Shown here: positions 1 through 9,505 of the stretch, piece by piece | Layout: every line of letters starts with the position of its first letter | How positions within the stretch are numbered: position 1 is the stretch's first letter | Origin: Saccharopolyspora erythraea NRRL 2338 | GTDB lineage: Bacteria; Actinomycetota; Actinomycetes; Mycobacteriales; Pseudonocardiaceae | Length of the DNA stretch: 64,000 nucleotides | Direction of reading: 5' to 3' | Assembly: GCF_000062885.1 (NCBI RefSeq) | Contig: NC_009142.1 | Span: 372,001-436,000 of the forward strand | Notes under the pieces: model-generated | Told to the model about the DNA's origin: nothing | Seen by the model: only the letters and a program-made list of their open reading frames with translations | Database searches by the model: none | Position numbers and translations under genes: made by a program

Positions 1-373
1 CGACCATGCCGCCCAGCGCGGCGACCACCGGCAGGGTCGCGGTCTTGCGGTCGGCCAGCTCACCGACGACCAGCTCGCGCTTGAGCTCCAGCCCGGCGAC
101 GAAGAAGAAGATCGCGAGCAGGCCGTCCTTGGCCCACTCGCCGATGGTGAGGTCCAGGTGCAGGAAGTGCGGGCCGACTGTGAAGTCGCGCACGGTGCGG
201 TAGAGCTCCTCCGCCGGTGAGTTCGCCAGCACCAGCGCGAGGGCGGCGGCGGCGAGCAGCACCATGCCGCCGACGGTCTCGGTGCGCAGGTACTCGGCGA
301 AGTCGAAGGAGCGGGCCGACCCTTGTTGCCCGTCGGGGTTCCTGCGGGTGCGGTTGCGGGCGGACTTCGACAC
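1..373 (-). CDS. nhaA: Na+/H+ antiporter NhaA, N-terminal part (cut by window edge)
   Basis: The minus strand from 373 reads a GTG-started protein whose first about 124 residues are visible. After a basic, Arg-rich cytoplasmic stretch it contains FDFAEYLRTETVGG, a hydrophobic helix ending in LVLANSP, then LTIGEWAKDGLLAIFFFVAGLELKREL. These segments are characteristic of NhaA, the electrogenic Na+/H+ antiporter of the inner membrane that sets pH and sodium homeostasis. An AGGAGG ribosome binding site lies at 380-385, six bases before the GTG, which fixes the start. The rest of the gene, with the antiport aspartates, lies left of the window. It follows acs in the same direction, but a strong hairpin at 513-549 separates the two, so it probably has its own promoter in 386-510. 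Confidence 0.9.
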   Translation of the reverse strand, partial: MSKSARNRTRRNPDGQQGSARSFDFAEYLRTETVGGMVLLAAAALALVLANSPAEELYRTVRDFTVGPHFLHLDLTIGEWAKDGLLAIFFFVAGLELKRELVVGELADRKTATLPVVAALGGMV

Positions 374-512
374 CGGGGGCCTCCTGGGGGCGGACAGCAC
401 GAACTGTTCGCCGACCAGACTTCCCGGCACACCCGCAACGACCCTAACAGATTCTTGAAGCCGCAAACGATCTTCAAGCTCGTCTTCGCAGGTAGCGGGC
501 CTGCGGAAACGA

Positions 513-549
513 AAAGGGCGCCGTCCCGGATGCTGGGAGGGCGCCCTTT
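513..549 (-). terminator. Hairpin terminator after acs
   Basis: A perfect 10-bp stem (513-522 with 540-549) is extended inside by TCCC/GGGA (524-527 with 535-538). It sits 12 bases past the acs stop. On the minus strand the stem opens with AAAGGGCGCC. The tract after it is only weakly T-rich, as is usual for actinobacterial intrinsic terminators. Confidence 0.7.
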
Positions 550-560
550 CGCAGGAGAAC

Positions 561-2543
561 TCAGTCCTCGGTCGACTTGCCCAGGCCGGCGGAGATGAGG
601 TCCATCACGGAGGAGTCGGCGAGGGTGGAGACGTCGCCGATTTCGCGGTTTTCGGCGACGTCGCGCAGGAGCCGTCGCATGATCTTGCCGGAGCGGGTTT
701 TGGGCAGTTCGGGCACGACCATGATCTGGCGGGGTTTGGCGATGGGGCCGATTTCGTGGGCGACGTGGTCGCGTAGGGCCTTGATCGCGGCTTCGCCGGA
801 GGCCTGGTCGTCGGCGCCGCCGCGCAGGATGACGAAGGCGACGATGCCCTGGCCGGTGGTGGGGTCGCTGGCGCCGACCACGGCGGCCTCGGCCACGGTG
901 GGGTGGGAGACCAGGGCGGATTCGACCTCGGTGGTGGAGATGCGGTGGCCGGAGACGTTCATGACGTCGTCGACCCGGCCGAGCAGCCAGATGTCGCCGT
1001 CGTCGTCGTATTTGGCGCCGTCGCCGGCGAAGTAGTAGCCCTTGTCGGCGAACTTCGACCAGTAGGTTTCGCGGTAGCGGTCGTCGTCGCCCCAGATGCC
1101 GCGCAGCATCGCGGGCCAGGGCTGGTCGAGCACCAGCAGTCCGCCGCCGCCGTGGCCGACCTGTTCGCCGGACTCGTCGACGACCTTGGCGGCGATGCCG
1201 GGCAGCGGGACCTGGGCGGAGCCGGGTTTGGTGGCGGTGACCCCGGGCAGCGGCGAGATCATGATCGCGCCGGTTTCGGTCTGCCACCAGGTGTCGACGA
1301 TGGGGGCGCGGTTGCCGCCGATGTGTTCGCGGTACCACATCCAGGCCTCGGGGTTGATCGGTTCCCCGACCGAGCCCAGCACCCGCAGGGTGGACAGGTC
1401 GTAGCGGGCGGGGATCTCCGCGCCCCATTTCATGAAGGTGCGGATGGTGGTCGGCGCGGTGTAGTAGAGCGTGACGCCGTATTTCTGGACGATGTCCCAG
1501 TGGCGGCCTTCGTGCGGGGTGTTGGGGGTGCCTTCGTAGATGACCTGGGTGGCGCCGTTGGCCAGCGGCCCGTAGACGATGTAGGTGTGGCCGGTGACCC
1601 AGCCGATGTCGGCGGTGCACCAGTACACGTCGGTTTCGGGTTTGAGGTCGAACACGGTGCGGTGGGTGTAGGCGGCCTGGGTGAGATAGCCCCCGGAGGT
1701 GTGCAGGATGCCCTTGGGGCGTCCGGTGGTGCCGGAGGTGTAGAGGATGAACAGCGGGTGCTCGGAGTCGAAGAACTCCGGGGTGTGGGATGCGGGCCGG
1801 CCCTCGACGACGTCGTGCCACCACTGGTCGCGGCCGTCGTTCCATTCCACGTCGGTCTTGGTGCGTTGGACGACCAGGACGTGTTCGACGCTGGGGGTGG
1901 CGGCCACGGCCTCGTCGACGTTGGTCTTGAGCGGCATGGCCTTGCCGCGGCGGTACTGGCCGTCGGCGGTGATGACGACCTTGGCCTGGGCGTCGTTGAT
2001 GCGGGTGCGCAGCGCTTCGGAGGAGAACCCGCCGAACACCACGCTGTGCAGCGCGCCCAGCCGGGCGCAGGCCAGCATCGAGTAGACCGCCTCGGGCAGC
2101 ATCGGCAGGTAGATCGCGACCCGGTCGCCCGCGCCGACCCCGAGCGAGGCCAGCGCGTTGGCGGTGCGGGAGACCTCGCGTGCCAGCTCGGCGTAGGTGA
2201 TGGCGCGGGAATCGCCCGGTTCGCCCTCCCAGTGGATGGCCACCCGGTCGCCGTTGCCGGCCTCGACGTGGCGGTCCACGCAGTTGTAGGCGACGTTGAG
2301 TTTGCCGCCGACGAACCACTTGGCGAACGGGGCGCCGGACCAGTCCAGCACCTGCTCCCACTCGGTGTCCCAGTGCAGGTGGCGGGCCTGGTCGGCCCAG
2401 AACGCCTCACGGTCGGCGTCGGCCTGGGCGTAGAGCTCCGACGTCGCATTGGCTTGGGCGGCGAACTCCCCGGACGGCGGGAATGTCCTGCTCTCGGTGA
2501 GCAGGTTGTCCAAGGTGTTGCTCTGCCCGTCGGGCTCGCTCAT
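561..2543 (-). CDS. acs: Acetyl-CoA synthetase (AMP-forming)
   Basis: This 660-residue protein has the full-length Acs architecture. It activates acetate to acetyl-AMP and then to acetyl-CoA in the cytoplasm. The ANL adenylation signature [11 protein letters not shown] is present in the middle of the protein, followed by DTWWQTETG and the hinge region. The C-terminal [11 protein letters not shown] motif carries Lys620, the lysine that Pat-type acetyltransferases modify and sirtuins restore in this family. The ATG at 2543 is preceded by GGGAGG at normal spacing. It is divergent from the conserved gene at 2760 and shares with it a 216-bp promoter region that contains a DasR-like palindrome. Length and motifs leave little doubt about the assignment. 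Confidence 0.97.
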   Translation of the reverse strand: MSEPDGQSNTLDNLLTESRTFPPSGEFAAQANATSELYAQADADREAFWADQARHLHWDTEWEQVLDWSGAPFAKWFVGGKLNVAYNCVDRHVEAGNGDRVAIHWEGEPGDSRAITYAELAREVSRTANALASLGVGAGDRVAIYLPMLPEAVYSMLACARLGALHSVVFGGFSSEALRTRINDAQAKVVITADGQYRRGKAMPLKTNVDEAVAATPSVEHVLVVQRTKTDVEWNDGRDQWWHDVVEGRPASHTPEFFDSEHPLFILYTSGTTGRPKGILHTSGGYLTQAAYTHRTVFDLKPETDVYWCTADIGWVTGHTYIVYGPLANGATQVIYEGTPNTPHEGRHWDIVQKYGVTLYYTAPTTIRTFMKWGAEIPARYDLSTLRVLGSVGEPINPEAWMWYREHIGGNRAPIVDTWWQTETGAIMISPLPGVTATKPGSAQVPLPGIAAKVVDESGEQVGHGGGGLLVLDQPWPAMLRGIWGDDDRYRETYWSKFADKGYYFAGDGAKYDDDGDIWLLGRVDDVMNVSGHRISTTEVESALVSHPTVAEAAVVGASDPTTGQGIVAFVILRGGADDQASGEAAIKALRDHVAHEIGPIAKPRQIMVVPELPKTRSGKIMRRLLRDVAENREIGDVSTLADSSVMDLISAGLGKSTED

Positions 2544-2628
2544 TGCGGGGAACCTCCCTGGCTGATGGGGCGCATGTGCTGTGTGAACCGTAATGCGATC
2601 CTGGGCGCTCCAACAGGGGGAGGCCCGC

Positions 2629-2642
2629 TTGGTTTAGACCAA
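2629..2642. promoter_or_regulatory. DasR-like operator (dre-like palindrome) upstream of acs
   Basis: The sequence TTGGTTTAGACCAA is an inverted repeat (TTGGT, four-base spacer, ACCAA). It differs by one base from the core TGGTCTAGACCA that I remember as the consensus for DasR, the GntR-family regulator that responds to glucosamine-6-phosphate. It lies 86 bases upstream of acs and 117 upstream of the divergent gene. Binding is an inference from sequence alone. Confidence 0.5.
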
Positions 2643-2759
2643 TTTGTTGTTCACTGTGCGGATTCGACGCACTACCCTGCGCGCCTGAGCGGTCACTTTG
2701 GCACATGTCCTGGTCGGCCCATGCGGTGGGTTGATACCCGCCCGGTAGCGTTTCTAAGC

Positions 2760-3518
2760 GTGAACGCCCAGGAATCGCTGCTCCCGTTGCTGGAGCTTGA
2801 CGGCGTCGCCGAGGCGGTGACCTCTGCTCGCGCGGCGATCGACGAGGTGCACCGGCACCCGGCGAACCGGCGCGGCTGGCCCACGACGGCCGCCGAGGCG
2901 TCGGTGCGAGCCGCGCGGGCGAGCGCGGCCGTCGCAGGCGGAGCGACCGAAATTCCCGAAACGGGTGAGGTGAGCGACCCCCTGCTGGCGGGTGCTCTGC
3001 GCATCGCCGAGGGCATGGGGCCGCTGCTGCCGACGTGGCAGCGGGCCCCGCTGCAGGCGCTGGCCCGTCTGCACGTGCTCGCCGCGGCCGATCTCGTCGA
3101 GGACAAGGAGTCGCTGGGCCGTCCCCGTGCTGATCGCGAGGTGTCCGAGCGCCTGGACCTGCTCGCCCGGATCGTCGCCGACTCCAGCGGCAAGTCCCAG
3201 GGCGTGATCCCCGGTCCGGTGCTGGCCGCCGTCGTGCACGGCGAGCTGCTCGCGCTGTCGCCCTTCGGCCTCGCCGACGGCGTGATCGCGCGGGCCGCGG
3301 CGCGGCTCACCGTGATCGGCAGCGGCCTGGACCCGAAGGGCCTCGTGGTGCCGGAGGTGGCGTACTTCCGCAGGCAGGGCGATTACTCGGCGGCGGCGGA
3401 CGGCTTCGCCAACGGCGACCCCGAGGGCGTCGGCGAATGGCTCCACTACTGCTGCCGCGCCCTCGAAGCGGGCGCGCGAGAGGCCAAGTCCATCGCGGAT
3501 GCTGTTCAAGACGCCTGA
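2760..3518 (+). CDS. Conserved actinobacterial protein, divergent from acs (unknown function)
   Basis: A 252-residue, soluble, Ala/Arg/Glu-rich and probably all-helical protein. I recognise it as the conserved protein next to acs/ssd in actinomycetes. It is sometimes labelled oxidoreductase or Fic-like, but no dinucleotide-binding Gly motif and no HPFxxGNGR Fic motif is visible, so neither label is supported here. Conserved-looking blocks are AAEASVRAARASAAVAGG near residue 45 and LLARIVADSSGKSQGVIPGP near 145. The GTG at 2760 was chosen because similarity-like sequence (NAQESLLPLLELDGVAEAV) starts there; the open frame upstream is only the antisense shadow of acs. The stop codon lies in the loop of a strong hairpin. 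It is divergent from acs and could share the palindrome at 2629. Confidence 0.75.
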   Translation: MNAQESLLPLLELDGVAEAVTSARAAIDEVHRHPANRRGWPTTAAEASVRAARASAAVAGGATEIPETGEVSDPLLAGALRIAEGMGPLLPTWQRAPLQALARLHVLAAADLVEDKESLGRPRADREVSERLDLLARIVADSSGKSQGVIPGPVLAAVVHGELLALSPFGLADGVIARAAARLTVIGSGLDPKGLVVPEVAYFRRQGDYSAAADGFANGDPEGVGEWLHYCCRALEAGAREAKSIADAVQDA

Positions 3519-3566
3519 TGGCGTCTTGAATGGCGCTTCGCGCCATCCGACCGACGAAGGTCGGAT
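3505..3566 (+). terminator. Three consecutive hairpins at the end of the conserved gene
   Basis: Three abutting inverted repeats follow one another. The first has 11-bp perfect arms (3505-3515 and 3520-3530), with the TGA stop inside its 4-base loop. The second is TGGCGC/GCGCCA (3531-3536, 3540-3545) with a TTC loop. The third is ATCCGACC/GGTCGGAT (3545-3552, 3559-3566). They fill the gap to the nucleoside hydrolase and probably end transcription of the gene at 2760 or stabilise its 3' end. Confidence 0.6.
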
Positions 3567-3648
3567 GCAAGGGTTCCAGCGCTCAACCACCGCCGGAACG
3601 TGAAGCAACACACGCCGGCCCACCGCCGGCGAACGAACGAGGAACGAC

Positions 3649-4584
3649 GTGACCAAGAAGCTCCTGCTCGACTGCGACCCCGGAATCGACGACGCGCTGG
3701 CCATCGGCCTGGCGCACGGCATCCCGGACCTGGAGCTGGTCGGGCTCACCACCGTCGGCGGCAACGTGGAGCTGGAGCACACGACGGACAACGCCCTGCG
3801 GCTGGTGGACTTCTACGGCATGGACGTGCAGGTGGCCCGCGGCGCGGGCCGGCCGCTGGTGCGCGAGCCGAAGACCGCCGCCGACGTGCACGGCGCTACC
3901 GGGCTCGGCGGCGCCGTGCTGCCGGAGGCGCGTTCGGCGCTGGTCGACGCGCACGCGGCGGACTTCATCATCGACACGCTGGCCGCCGCACCGGGCGAGA
4001 TCAGCCTGGCCGCGGTCGGGCCGCTGACCAACATCGCGCTGGCGCTGCGCAAGGAGCCGCGGATCGCCGAGTGGGCCGCCGAGTTCGTGATCATGGGCGG
4101 TTCCTACACCCGCGGCAACACCACCCCCGCCGCCGAGTTCAACGTCCACGCCGACCCGGAAGCCGCCGCGGTGGTCTTCGGCGGAGCGTGGCGGACCGTG
4201 ATGATCGGCCTCGACCTCACCCACCAGGCGCGGGCGACCGCGCAGGTGCGCAGCCGGTTCGCCGGGCTGGGCAGGCTGGAGGCCGAGCTGCTCACGCCGT
4301 GCCTGGACTTCTACGGCGAGCACGACGGTTCGCACGGCCGCGGCCCGGCGATCCACGACGCCTGCGCGGTCGCCTACGTGGCGAATCCGGCGCTGGTCCG
4401 CACCGCCCCCGCGCGAGTGGACGTCGAGGTGCACGGCACGTTCACCGCGGGCATGACGGTGACCGACTTCGGCGGCGCGCCCAACGCCGACGTGGCCACC
4501 GAGCTCGACGTCCCGGCCTTCTGGGACCTGTTCGACGACGCGTACCGCCGCGTCGCCGAACAGCTGCTGCACCCGGCGGGCTGA
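3649..4584 (+). CDS. Inosine-uridine preferring nucleoside hydrolase family protein
   Basis: A 311-residue protein of the IUNH fold, which hydrolyses the N-glycosidic bond of ribonucleosides to free base and ribose for purine/pyrimidine salvage. The N-terminal signature DCDPGIDDALA (residues 8-18) supplies the Ca2+-binding aspartates. EFNVHADPEAA near residue 164 and IHDACAVAYV, with His236-Asp237, complete the expected active site. The GTG at 3649 follows GAGGAACGAC. It stands alone between the triple hairpin and a convergent VOC gene. The stop codons of this gene and its convergent neighbour lie in one small hairpin. Substrate preference cannot be read from sequence. Confidence 0.9.
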   Translation: MTKKLLLDCDPGIDDALAIGLAHGIPDLELVGLTTVGGNVELEHTTDNALRLVDFYGMDVQVARGAGRPLVREPKTAADVHGATGLGGAVLPEARSALVDAHAADFIIDTLAAAPGEISLAAVGPLTNIALALRKEPRIAEWAAEFVIMGGSYTRGNTTPAAEFNVHADPEAAAVVFGGAWRTVMIGLDLTHQARATAQVRSRFAGLGRLEAELLTPCLDFYGEHDGSHGRGPAIHDACAVAYVANPALVRTAPARVDVEVHGTFTAGMTVTDFGGAPNADVATELDVPAFWDLFDDAYRRVAEQLLHPAG

Positions 4585-4595
4585 GCGGGGCTCAG
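4581..4595. terminator. Short convergent hairpin containing both stop codons
   Basis: CTGAGC (4581-4586) and GCTCAG (4590-4595) form a 6-bp stem with a GGG loop. The stop of the nucleoside hydrolase (4582-4584) and of the VOC gene on the other strand (4592-4594) both fall inside the stem. It is small, so a terminator role is tentative. Confidence 0.4.
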
Positions 4596-5053
4596 TTGCG
4601 CGAACCGCCTTCGACGCACGGGTCCCACTCGGCGGTGGGGTCCATCTCCTCGTGGCGCTGGGTCAGGCTGAACCAGTTGCCCGAGTCGTCGCGCAGCAGC
4701 GCTTCGATGCCGTACGGGCGGTTGGTCGGTTCCTGCACGAACTCCACTCCCCGGGCCGACAGCTCGCGGTAGGTCGCGTGGCAGTCGTCGGTGGACAGCA
4801 CCCCGGCGCCGAGCACTCCCTTGGCCAGCAGCGACCTGACCTGCTCGGCGGACTCGGGGTCCAGCGACGGCGCCGCCGCTTCCATGAGGGTGATCTCGAG
4901 GCCGGGCTGGTCCTCGGCCCCGACCGTGACCCAGCGGAAGTCGCCCATCGCGCTGTCGGTGCGCAGCTCGAAGCCGAGCTTCTCGGTGTAGAACCGCTTG
5001 GCGGACTCCTGGTCGAGGACCCACACCGTGGCGATCGACAGTCCGGTGATCAT
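4592..5053 (-). CDS. VOC superfamily protein (glyoxalase/bleomycin resistance-like)
   Basis: A 153-residue protein with the paired beta-alpha-beta-beta-beta layout of the vicinal oxygen chelate fold. MITGLSIATVWVLDQESAKRFYTEKLGFE opens the first module and LLAKGVLGAGVLSTDDCHATYRELSARGVEF the second, with RDDSGNWFSLTQ near the end. VOC members bind a metal or sequester small molecules; the substrate is unknown. It is read after the AraC-type regulator at 5090-5539 with a 36-base gap, so the two probably form an operon, as is common for AraC/VOC pairs. The ATG at 5053 follows AAGGAGC, which supports the start. Confidence 0.85.
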   Translation of the reverse strand: MITGLSIATVWVLDQESAKRFYTEKLGFELRTDSAMGDFRWVTVGAEDQPGLEITLMEAAAPSLDPESAEQVRSLLAKGVLGAGVLSTDDCHATYRELSARGVEFVQEPTNRPYGIEALLRDDSGNWFSLTQRHEEMDPTAEWDPCVEGGSRN

Positions 5054-5089
5054 GCGCTGCTCCTTGTTCGGTGGTCGGTGCCCGCAACG

Positions 5090-5539
5090 CTAGGCGCGCG
5101 CACCGGTCCCGGGCTTCTCCGAAATCACCGGCTTGCGCCGCGGGTTGAACCCGCCCGCGTGCATCAGCGCGAAGCAGCCTGGGACGGCCGCGGGCGGGCT
5201 GGCCCTGCGGAACTCCGCGGGGGTGATGCCGACCTGCTCCTTGAAGCGGGTGCAGAAGCTGCCGAGGCTGCTGAAACCGACCAGGAAGCAGATCTCGGTG
5301 ACGGTCAGGTTCGCGTTGCGCAGCAGGTCCTGGGCGCGCTCGATGCGGCGACCGCTGAGGTAGCGGCCCGGTGTCTGCCCGTAGGCGGCGCGGAACGACC
5401 GCACGAAGTGGTTGCGGGAGTACCCGGCTCGGGCCGCCACGGCGTCCACGTCCAGCGGCCGCGCCCAGTCCCGGTCCATGAGGTCCTTGGCCTGGCGCAG
5501 GCTGCGCAGGTGGTCGAGGTCGGGGGCGGTGCGGGTCAT
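5090..5539 (-). CDS. AraC-family transcriptional regulator, DNA-binding domain only
   Basis: Starting at the ATG at 5539 this gives 149 residues, almost entirely a double helix-turn-helix AraC/XylS domain. The first helix pair is PLDVDAVAARAGYSRNHFVRSFRAAYG. The second is LTVTEICFLVGFSSLGSFCTRFKEQVGITPAEFR, which is the family signature. There is no N-terminal ligand-binding domain, so it resembles the short SoxS/MarA class or AraC proteins paired with a VOC effector. A start 18 codons upstream (5593) is possible, but that segment looks unrelated to the family. It lies just upstream of the VOC gene in the same direction and presumably controls it. Confidence 0.88.
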   Translation of the reverse strand: MTRTAPDLDHLRSLRQAKDLMDRDWARPLDVDAVAARAGYSRNHFVRSFRAAYGQTPGRYLSGRRIERAQDLLRNANLTVTEICFLVGFSSLGSFCTRFKEQVGITPAEFRRASPPAAVPGCFALMHAGGFNPRRKPVISEKPGTGARA

Positions 5540-5627
5540 GCTCGGATGCTCGCACGCGCCCCCGACGCCCGGACGGCTCGCGTCAGGCGCCACCCCGGCG
5601 TCCGCTGCCGGCGCGCCGGGCCGCCCC

Positions 5628-6974
5628 TCAGGGACGGTCGAGAGCCGGGCGCTTGCTGTCGAAGGTCCAGCCCGGCACGAGGTAGCGCATCGCGACGGCG
5701 TCGTCGCGCGTGCCGAGCCCCTCGGTGAGGTAGAGCGCGTGCGCGGCCTCCACCTGCTCCATGTCCAGCTCCACCCCGAGCCCGGGAGCGGTGGGCACCT
5801 CGATGCGCCCGTCGCTGATCCGGAACGGCTCGCGGGTCAGCCGCTGCCCGTCCTGCCAGATCCAGTGCGTGTCGATCGCGGTGATGTCGCCCGGCGCCGC
5901 GGCGGCGACGTGGGTGAACATCGCCAGCGACACGTCGAAGTGGTTGTTGGAGTGCGAGCCCCAGGTCAGCCCCCACGCGTCGCAGAGCTGGGCCACGCGC
6001 ACCGAGCCGCCCATCGTCCAGAAGTGCGGGTCGGCCAGCGGGATGTCGACGGCGTCGGTGCGCACGGCGTGTCCGAGCTGGCGCCAGTCGGTGGCGATCA
6101 TGTTCGTCGCCGTGGGCAGCCCGGTCGCCCGCCTGAACTCCGCCATCGTCTCGCGCCCGGAGTAGCCGCCCTCCGGTCCGCACGGGTCCTCGGCGTAGGC
6201 GAGCACCCCGTACAGGTCGCGGCCCAGCTCGATCGCGTCGGACAGCAGCCAGCCGCCGTTGGGGTCGAGGGTGATCCGCGCTTCCGGGAACCGCTCGGCG
6301 AGCGCGGTGACGACCTCGGCCTCCTCCCGGCCCGGCAGCACCCCGCCCTTGAGCTTGAAGTCGTGGAAGCCGTAGCGCGCCTGCGCGGCCTCGGCCAGCC
6401 GCACGACGGCATCGGACGTGAGCGCCTCCTCGTCGCGCAGCCGCAGCCAGTCGTCGGACTCCTCGGCGCCCGAGCGGTAGCCGAGGTCGGTGCGGTTGCG
6501 GTCGCCGACGAAGAACAGGTACCCGAGCACCGGCACCGACTCGCGCTGCTGCCCGTCGCCGAGCAGTTCGGCCACCGGCACGCCGAGGTGCTTGCCGAGC
6601 AGGTCGAGCATGGCGGCCTCGACCGCGGTGACCGCGTGGACCGCGACGCGCAGGTCGAAGGTCTGCGCGCCCCGGCCGCCGGAGTCGCGGTCGGCGAAGC
6701 GCCGGTGCACGTGGGTCAGCACCGAGTGGTAGCGGGCGATGGGTGCGCCCACCACCAGGTCGGTGGCGTCGGTGAGGGTGGCGCGGATGCCCTCGCCACC
6801 GGGTACCTCGCCGACGCCGGTGTTGCCCGCCGAGTCGGTGAGGATCAGCAGGTTGCGGGTGAAGTGCGGGGCGTGCGCTCCGCTGAGGTTGAGCAACATG
6901 CTGTCCCGCCCGGCGACGGGCACCACGCGCATGCCGGTCACCACCGGGCTCTGCTGGGTGGTCGTGGTGTTCAT
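5628..6974 (-). CDS. gudD: D-glucarate dehydratase (enolase superfamily)
   Basis: A 448-residue enolase-superfamily enzyme that removes water from D-glucarate to give 5-dehydro-4-deoxyglucarate. The second-half barrel carries the KxK pair in DFKLKGG, the Mg2+ ligands in [17 protein letters not shown] and [10 protein letters not shown], and the general-base His in [18 protein letters not shown]. That combination is typical of GudD. The ATG at 6974 was chosen because the family N-terminus ([14 protein letters not shown]) begins a few residues later; the longer open frame is shadow. It is the last gene of a leftward operon after the MFS importer, kdgD and the semialdehyde dehydrogenase. The gap to the upstream dehydrogenase is 22 bases. 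Confidence 0.93.
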   Translation of the reverse strand: MNTTTTQQSPVVTGMRVVPVAGRDSMLLNLSGAHAPHFTRNLLILTDSAGNTGVGEVPGGEGIRATLTDATDLVVGAPIARYHSVLTHVHRRFADRDSGGRGAQTFDLRVAVHAVTAVEAAMLDLLGKHLGVPVAELLGDGQQRESVPVLGYLFFVGDRNRTDLGYRSGAEESDDWLRLRDEEALTSDAVVRLAEAAQARYGFHDFKLKGGVLPGREEAEVVTALAERFPEARITLDPNGGWLLSDAIELGRDLYGVLAYAEDPCGPEGGYSGRETMAEFRRATGLPTATNMIATDWRQLGHAVRTDAVDIPLADPHFWTMGGSVRVAQLCDAWGLTWGSHSNNHFDVSLAMFTHVAAAAPGDITAIDTHWIWQDGQRLTREPFRISDGRIEVPTAPGLGVELDMEQVEAAHALYLTEGLGTRDDAVAMRYLVPGWTFDSKRPALDRP

Positions 6975-6996
6975 GCTGGCGTTCCTCCGGGTGGGG

Positions 6997-8574
6997 TCAG
7001 TGCTTGCCGAGCTCGCCGTCGACGCGGCGCCAGATGCCGTCCGGGTTGCCGTCGGCGACCGCGCGCGGCAGCAGCGCCGGAGGAACGTCCTGGTAGGCGA
7101 CCGGACGCAGGAACCGCTCGATGGCCAGCGTGCCCACCGACGTGGTCCGGGAGTCCGATGTGGACGGGAACGGCCCGCCGTGGACCATCGCGTGGCCGAC
7201 CTCGACGCCGGTCGGCCAGCCGTTGAACAGGATGCGTCCCGCGCGCTGCTCCAGGACGGGCAGCAGGTCGGCGACCTGCTCGTGGTCCTGCTCGGTCGCG
7301 TGCACGGTGGCCGTGAGCTGTCCCTCCAGCGCTTCGGCCACCGCGAGCACCTGCGCGACGTCGGCGCACCGGACCACCAGGGAGCACGACCCGAAGACCT
7401 CCTGCTGGAGGGCATCGCTGTCGAGGAAGCTCTTGGCGCTGGTCGACAGCAGCGCCGCACGGCAGCCGTTGGGCTGAGCGGACTCGCGACCGCGGGCCAG
7501 CACGGACACCGGCTCCTGCGCCGCCAGCGCGGAAACGCCCTCGTCGTAGGCGCTCGCGATGCCTGGCGTGAGCATCGTCGTCGGTTCGGTCCGCGCCACG
7601 GCTTCGGCGGCGGATTCCAGGAAGGCGTCGAGGCCGGGTCCGTCGACGGCGATGACCAGGCCCGGGTTGGTGCAGAACTGCCCCGATCCCAGCGTCAGCG
7701 AGCCGGCGAACTCCGCGCCGAGCTGCCCCGCGCGCTCGGCCAGCGCCCCCGGGAGCAGGAAGACCGGGTTGACGCTGCTCATCTCCGCGTGCACCGGGAT
7801 CGGCCTCGGCCTGGCCGCCGCGGCGGCGGCCAGCGCGAGCCCGCCGGAGCGCGAGCCGGTGAAGCCGACCGCCTGGATGCGGGGATCGGTCACCAGTGCC
7901 GTGCCCAGTCCGGGTCCGGAGCCGAAGAGCAGCGAGAAGGTCCCGGCGGGAAGGCCGCAGGCGGCGACGGCCTGGGCGACGGCCCGCCCGACCATTTCGG
8001 AGGTGCCGGGATGCGCGTCGTGCGCCTTGACCACCACCGGGCATCCGGCAGCCAGCGCGGAGGCGGTGTCGCCGCCTGCGACCGAGAACGCCAGCGGGAA
8101 GTTGCTCGACCCGAACACCGCGACCGGTCCGAGCGCGACCTTGCGCTGCCGGATGTCCGCGCGCGGCAGGGGAGTGCGGTCCGGCAGCGCCGGGTCGATG
8201 CGCGCGCCCGCCCAGCTGCCTTCCCGCGCGACCTCGGCGAACAGCCGCAACTGCCCGGTGGTGCGCGCCCGCTCGCCGGTCAGCCGGGCCGTCGGCAGCC
8301 CGGTCTCGGCGTGCGCCCGGTCGACCAGCGCCGGGCCGATCGCCTCGATCCCGTCGGCGATGGCCTCCAGCAGCCGCGCCCGCTGCTCGCCGCCGGTCTC
8401 GCGGTAGACGGCGAACGCCTCGTGCGCCGCCGCGCAGGCCTGCTCGACCTCCGCCGCGCCGCCGTGCCCGAACTCCGGCTCCAGCTCGGCGCCGGTGCTC
8501 GGGTCCACGGCACGCACCCGCTTGCCGCCGCCGAAGACCGGCGTACCCGCGATGATCATGTTCCCGGTGGGCAT
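6997..8574 (-). CDS. 2-oxoglutarate semialdehyde (2,5-dioxovalerate) dehydrogenase
   Basis: A 525-residue NADP-type aldehyde dehydrogenase. It oxidises 2,5-dioxopentanoate to 2-oxoglutarate, the final step of the glucarate pathway. The catalytic Cys lies in [11 protein letters not shown], the general-base Glu in [11 protein letters not shown], and the cofactor-binding stretch is [17 protein letters not shown]. The Phe after Gly-Gln at the Cys motif and the lack of the usual GQ.C spacing are typical of this ALDH subgroup. The ATG at 8574 sits one base after the kdgD stop (TGAGATG), so the genes are translationally coupled. Operon context with gudD and kdgD supports the substrate assignment strongly. 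Confidence 0.9.
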   Translation of the reverse strand: MPTGNMIIAGTPVFGGGKRVRAVDPSTGAELEPEFGHGGAAEVEQACAAAHEAFAVYRETGGEQRARLLEAIADGIEAIGPALVDRAHAETGLPTARLTGERARTTGQLRLFAEVAREGSWAGARIDPALPDRTPLPRADIRQRKVALGPVAVFGSSNFPLAFSVAGGDTASALAAGCPVVVKAHDAHPGTSEMVGRAVAQAVAACGLPAGTFSLLFGSGPGLGTALVTDPRIQAVGFTGSRSGGLALAAAAAARPRPIPVHAEMSSVNPVFLLPGALAERAGQLGAEFAGSLTLGSGQFCTNPGLVIAVDGPGLDAFLESAAEAVARTEPTTMLTPGIASAYDEGVSALAAQEPVSVLARGRESAQPNGCRAALLSTSAKSFLDSDALQQEVFGSCSLVVRCADVAQVLAVAEALEGQLTATVHATEQDHEQVADLLPVLEQRAGRILFNGWPTGVEVGHAMVHGGPFPSTSDSRTTSVGTLAIERFLRPVAYQDVPPALLPRAVADGNPDGIWRRVDGELGKH

Positions 8575-8575
8575 C

Positions 8576-9505
8576 TCACGCCTCCCCGGTGGCCGGCATC
8601 GACTTGACGAGGTCGGCGAGCATGGCGAGCTCCGCATCGTCCAGGTCGGTCAGCGGGCTGCGGACCGGCCCGGCCGGACGGCCGATGACCTTCATCCCGG
8701 CCTTGACGATGCTCACCGCGTACCCGGCGCGCCGGTTGCGGATGTCGCAGTAGGGCAGCACGAAGTCGTTCAGCCGCCGGCGCACCTCGGCGTGGTCGCG
8801 GCGGCGCACCGCGTCGTAGAAGTCCAGCGCGAACCGCGGGACGAAGTTGAACATCGCCGAGGAGTAGGTGGTCACGCCCAGCTCCAGGTAGGGCAGGGCG
8901 AAGGTCTCCGCGGTGGGCAGGCCGCCGACGTAGGTGAGCCGGTCGCCCAGCCGCGCGTACAGCCGCGTCATGCGCTCGATGTCGCCCACGCCGTCCTTGA
9001 ACCCGACGAGGTTCGGGCAGTCCTCGGCCAGCCGCGCGACGGTGGTCTCGGTGTAGACCGCGTTGGCGCGGCTGTAGAGGATCACGCCGAGCCCGGTCGC
9101 CGCGCACACCGCGCGGACGTGCGCGGCCAGCCCCTCCTGGTCGGCCTCGGTCAGGTACGGCGGCAGCAGCAGGATGCCGTGCGCTCCGGCGCGCTCGGCG
9201 GCCCGCGCCAGCTCGACGGCCATCGCGGTGCCGTACCCGGCGGGAGCGATCACCGGGAGCCCGTCGGGCACCTCCCGCACGGCGGCGGACACGACGGTCT
9301 CGACCTCGGCCGGGGTGAGCGAGAAGAACTCGCCGGTGCCCCCGGCCGCGAACAGCCCGGCCGCGCCGAACTGGCCGAGCCACCCGATGTGCTCGCGGTA
9401 GGCGGGTTCGTCGAAGGTCAGGTCGGCCCGGAAGTGGGTGACCGGGAAGGACAGCAGCCCGGAGGCCAGCCGCTGGGCGACCTCGTGGGGCGGATAGCTG
9501 GACAT
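8576..9505 (-). CDS. kdgD: 5-dehydro-4-deoxyglucarate dehydratase
   Basis: A 309-residue DapA/NAL-family class I aldolase-fold enzyme. It dehydrates and decarboxylates 5-dehydro-4-deoxyglucarate to 2,5-dioxopentanoate. The Schiff-base lysine is in [10 protein letters not shown], the partner tyrosine in [13 protein letters not shown], and the N-terminal [13 protein letters not shown] loop is diagnostic of the family. The retained [15 protein letters not shown] start resembles characterised KdgD proteins. The ATG overlaps the stop of the MFS importer by one base (TGATG at 9503-9507). Length equals the family norm. Confidence 0.94.
   Translation of the reverse strand: MSSYPPHEVAQRLASGLLSFPVTHFRADLTFDEPAYREHIGWLGQFGAAGLFAAGGTGEFFSLTPAEVETVVSAAVREVPDGLPVIAPAGYGTAMAVELARAAERAGAHGILLLPPYLTEADQEGLAAHVRAVCAATGLGVILYSRANAVYTETTVARLAEDCPNLVGFKDGVGDIERMTRLYARLGDRLTYVGGLPTAETFALPYLELGVTTYSSAMFNFVPRFALDFYDAVRRRDHAEVRRRLNDFVLPYCDIRNRRAGYAVSIVKAGMKVIGRPAGPVRSPLTDLDDAELAMLADLVKSMPATGEA

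Noticed and set aside
903-2759. Long plus-strand open frame (Gly/Ala/Val/Asp-rich) running across acs into the gene at 2760
   Set aside because: It is antisense to acs in a frame that mirrors its codon bias; only the last 253 codons have family-like sequence.
2760-3518. Fic AMP-transferase or oxidoreductase assignment for the gene next to acs
   Set aside because: Neither the Fic HPFxxGNGR motif nor a nucleotide-binding Gly motif is visible, so only conserved protein is claimed.
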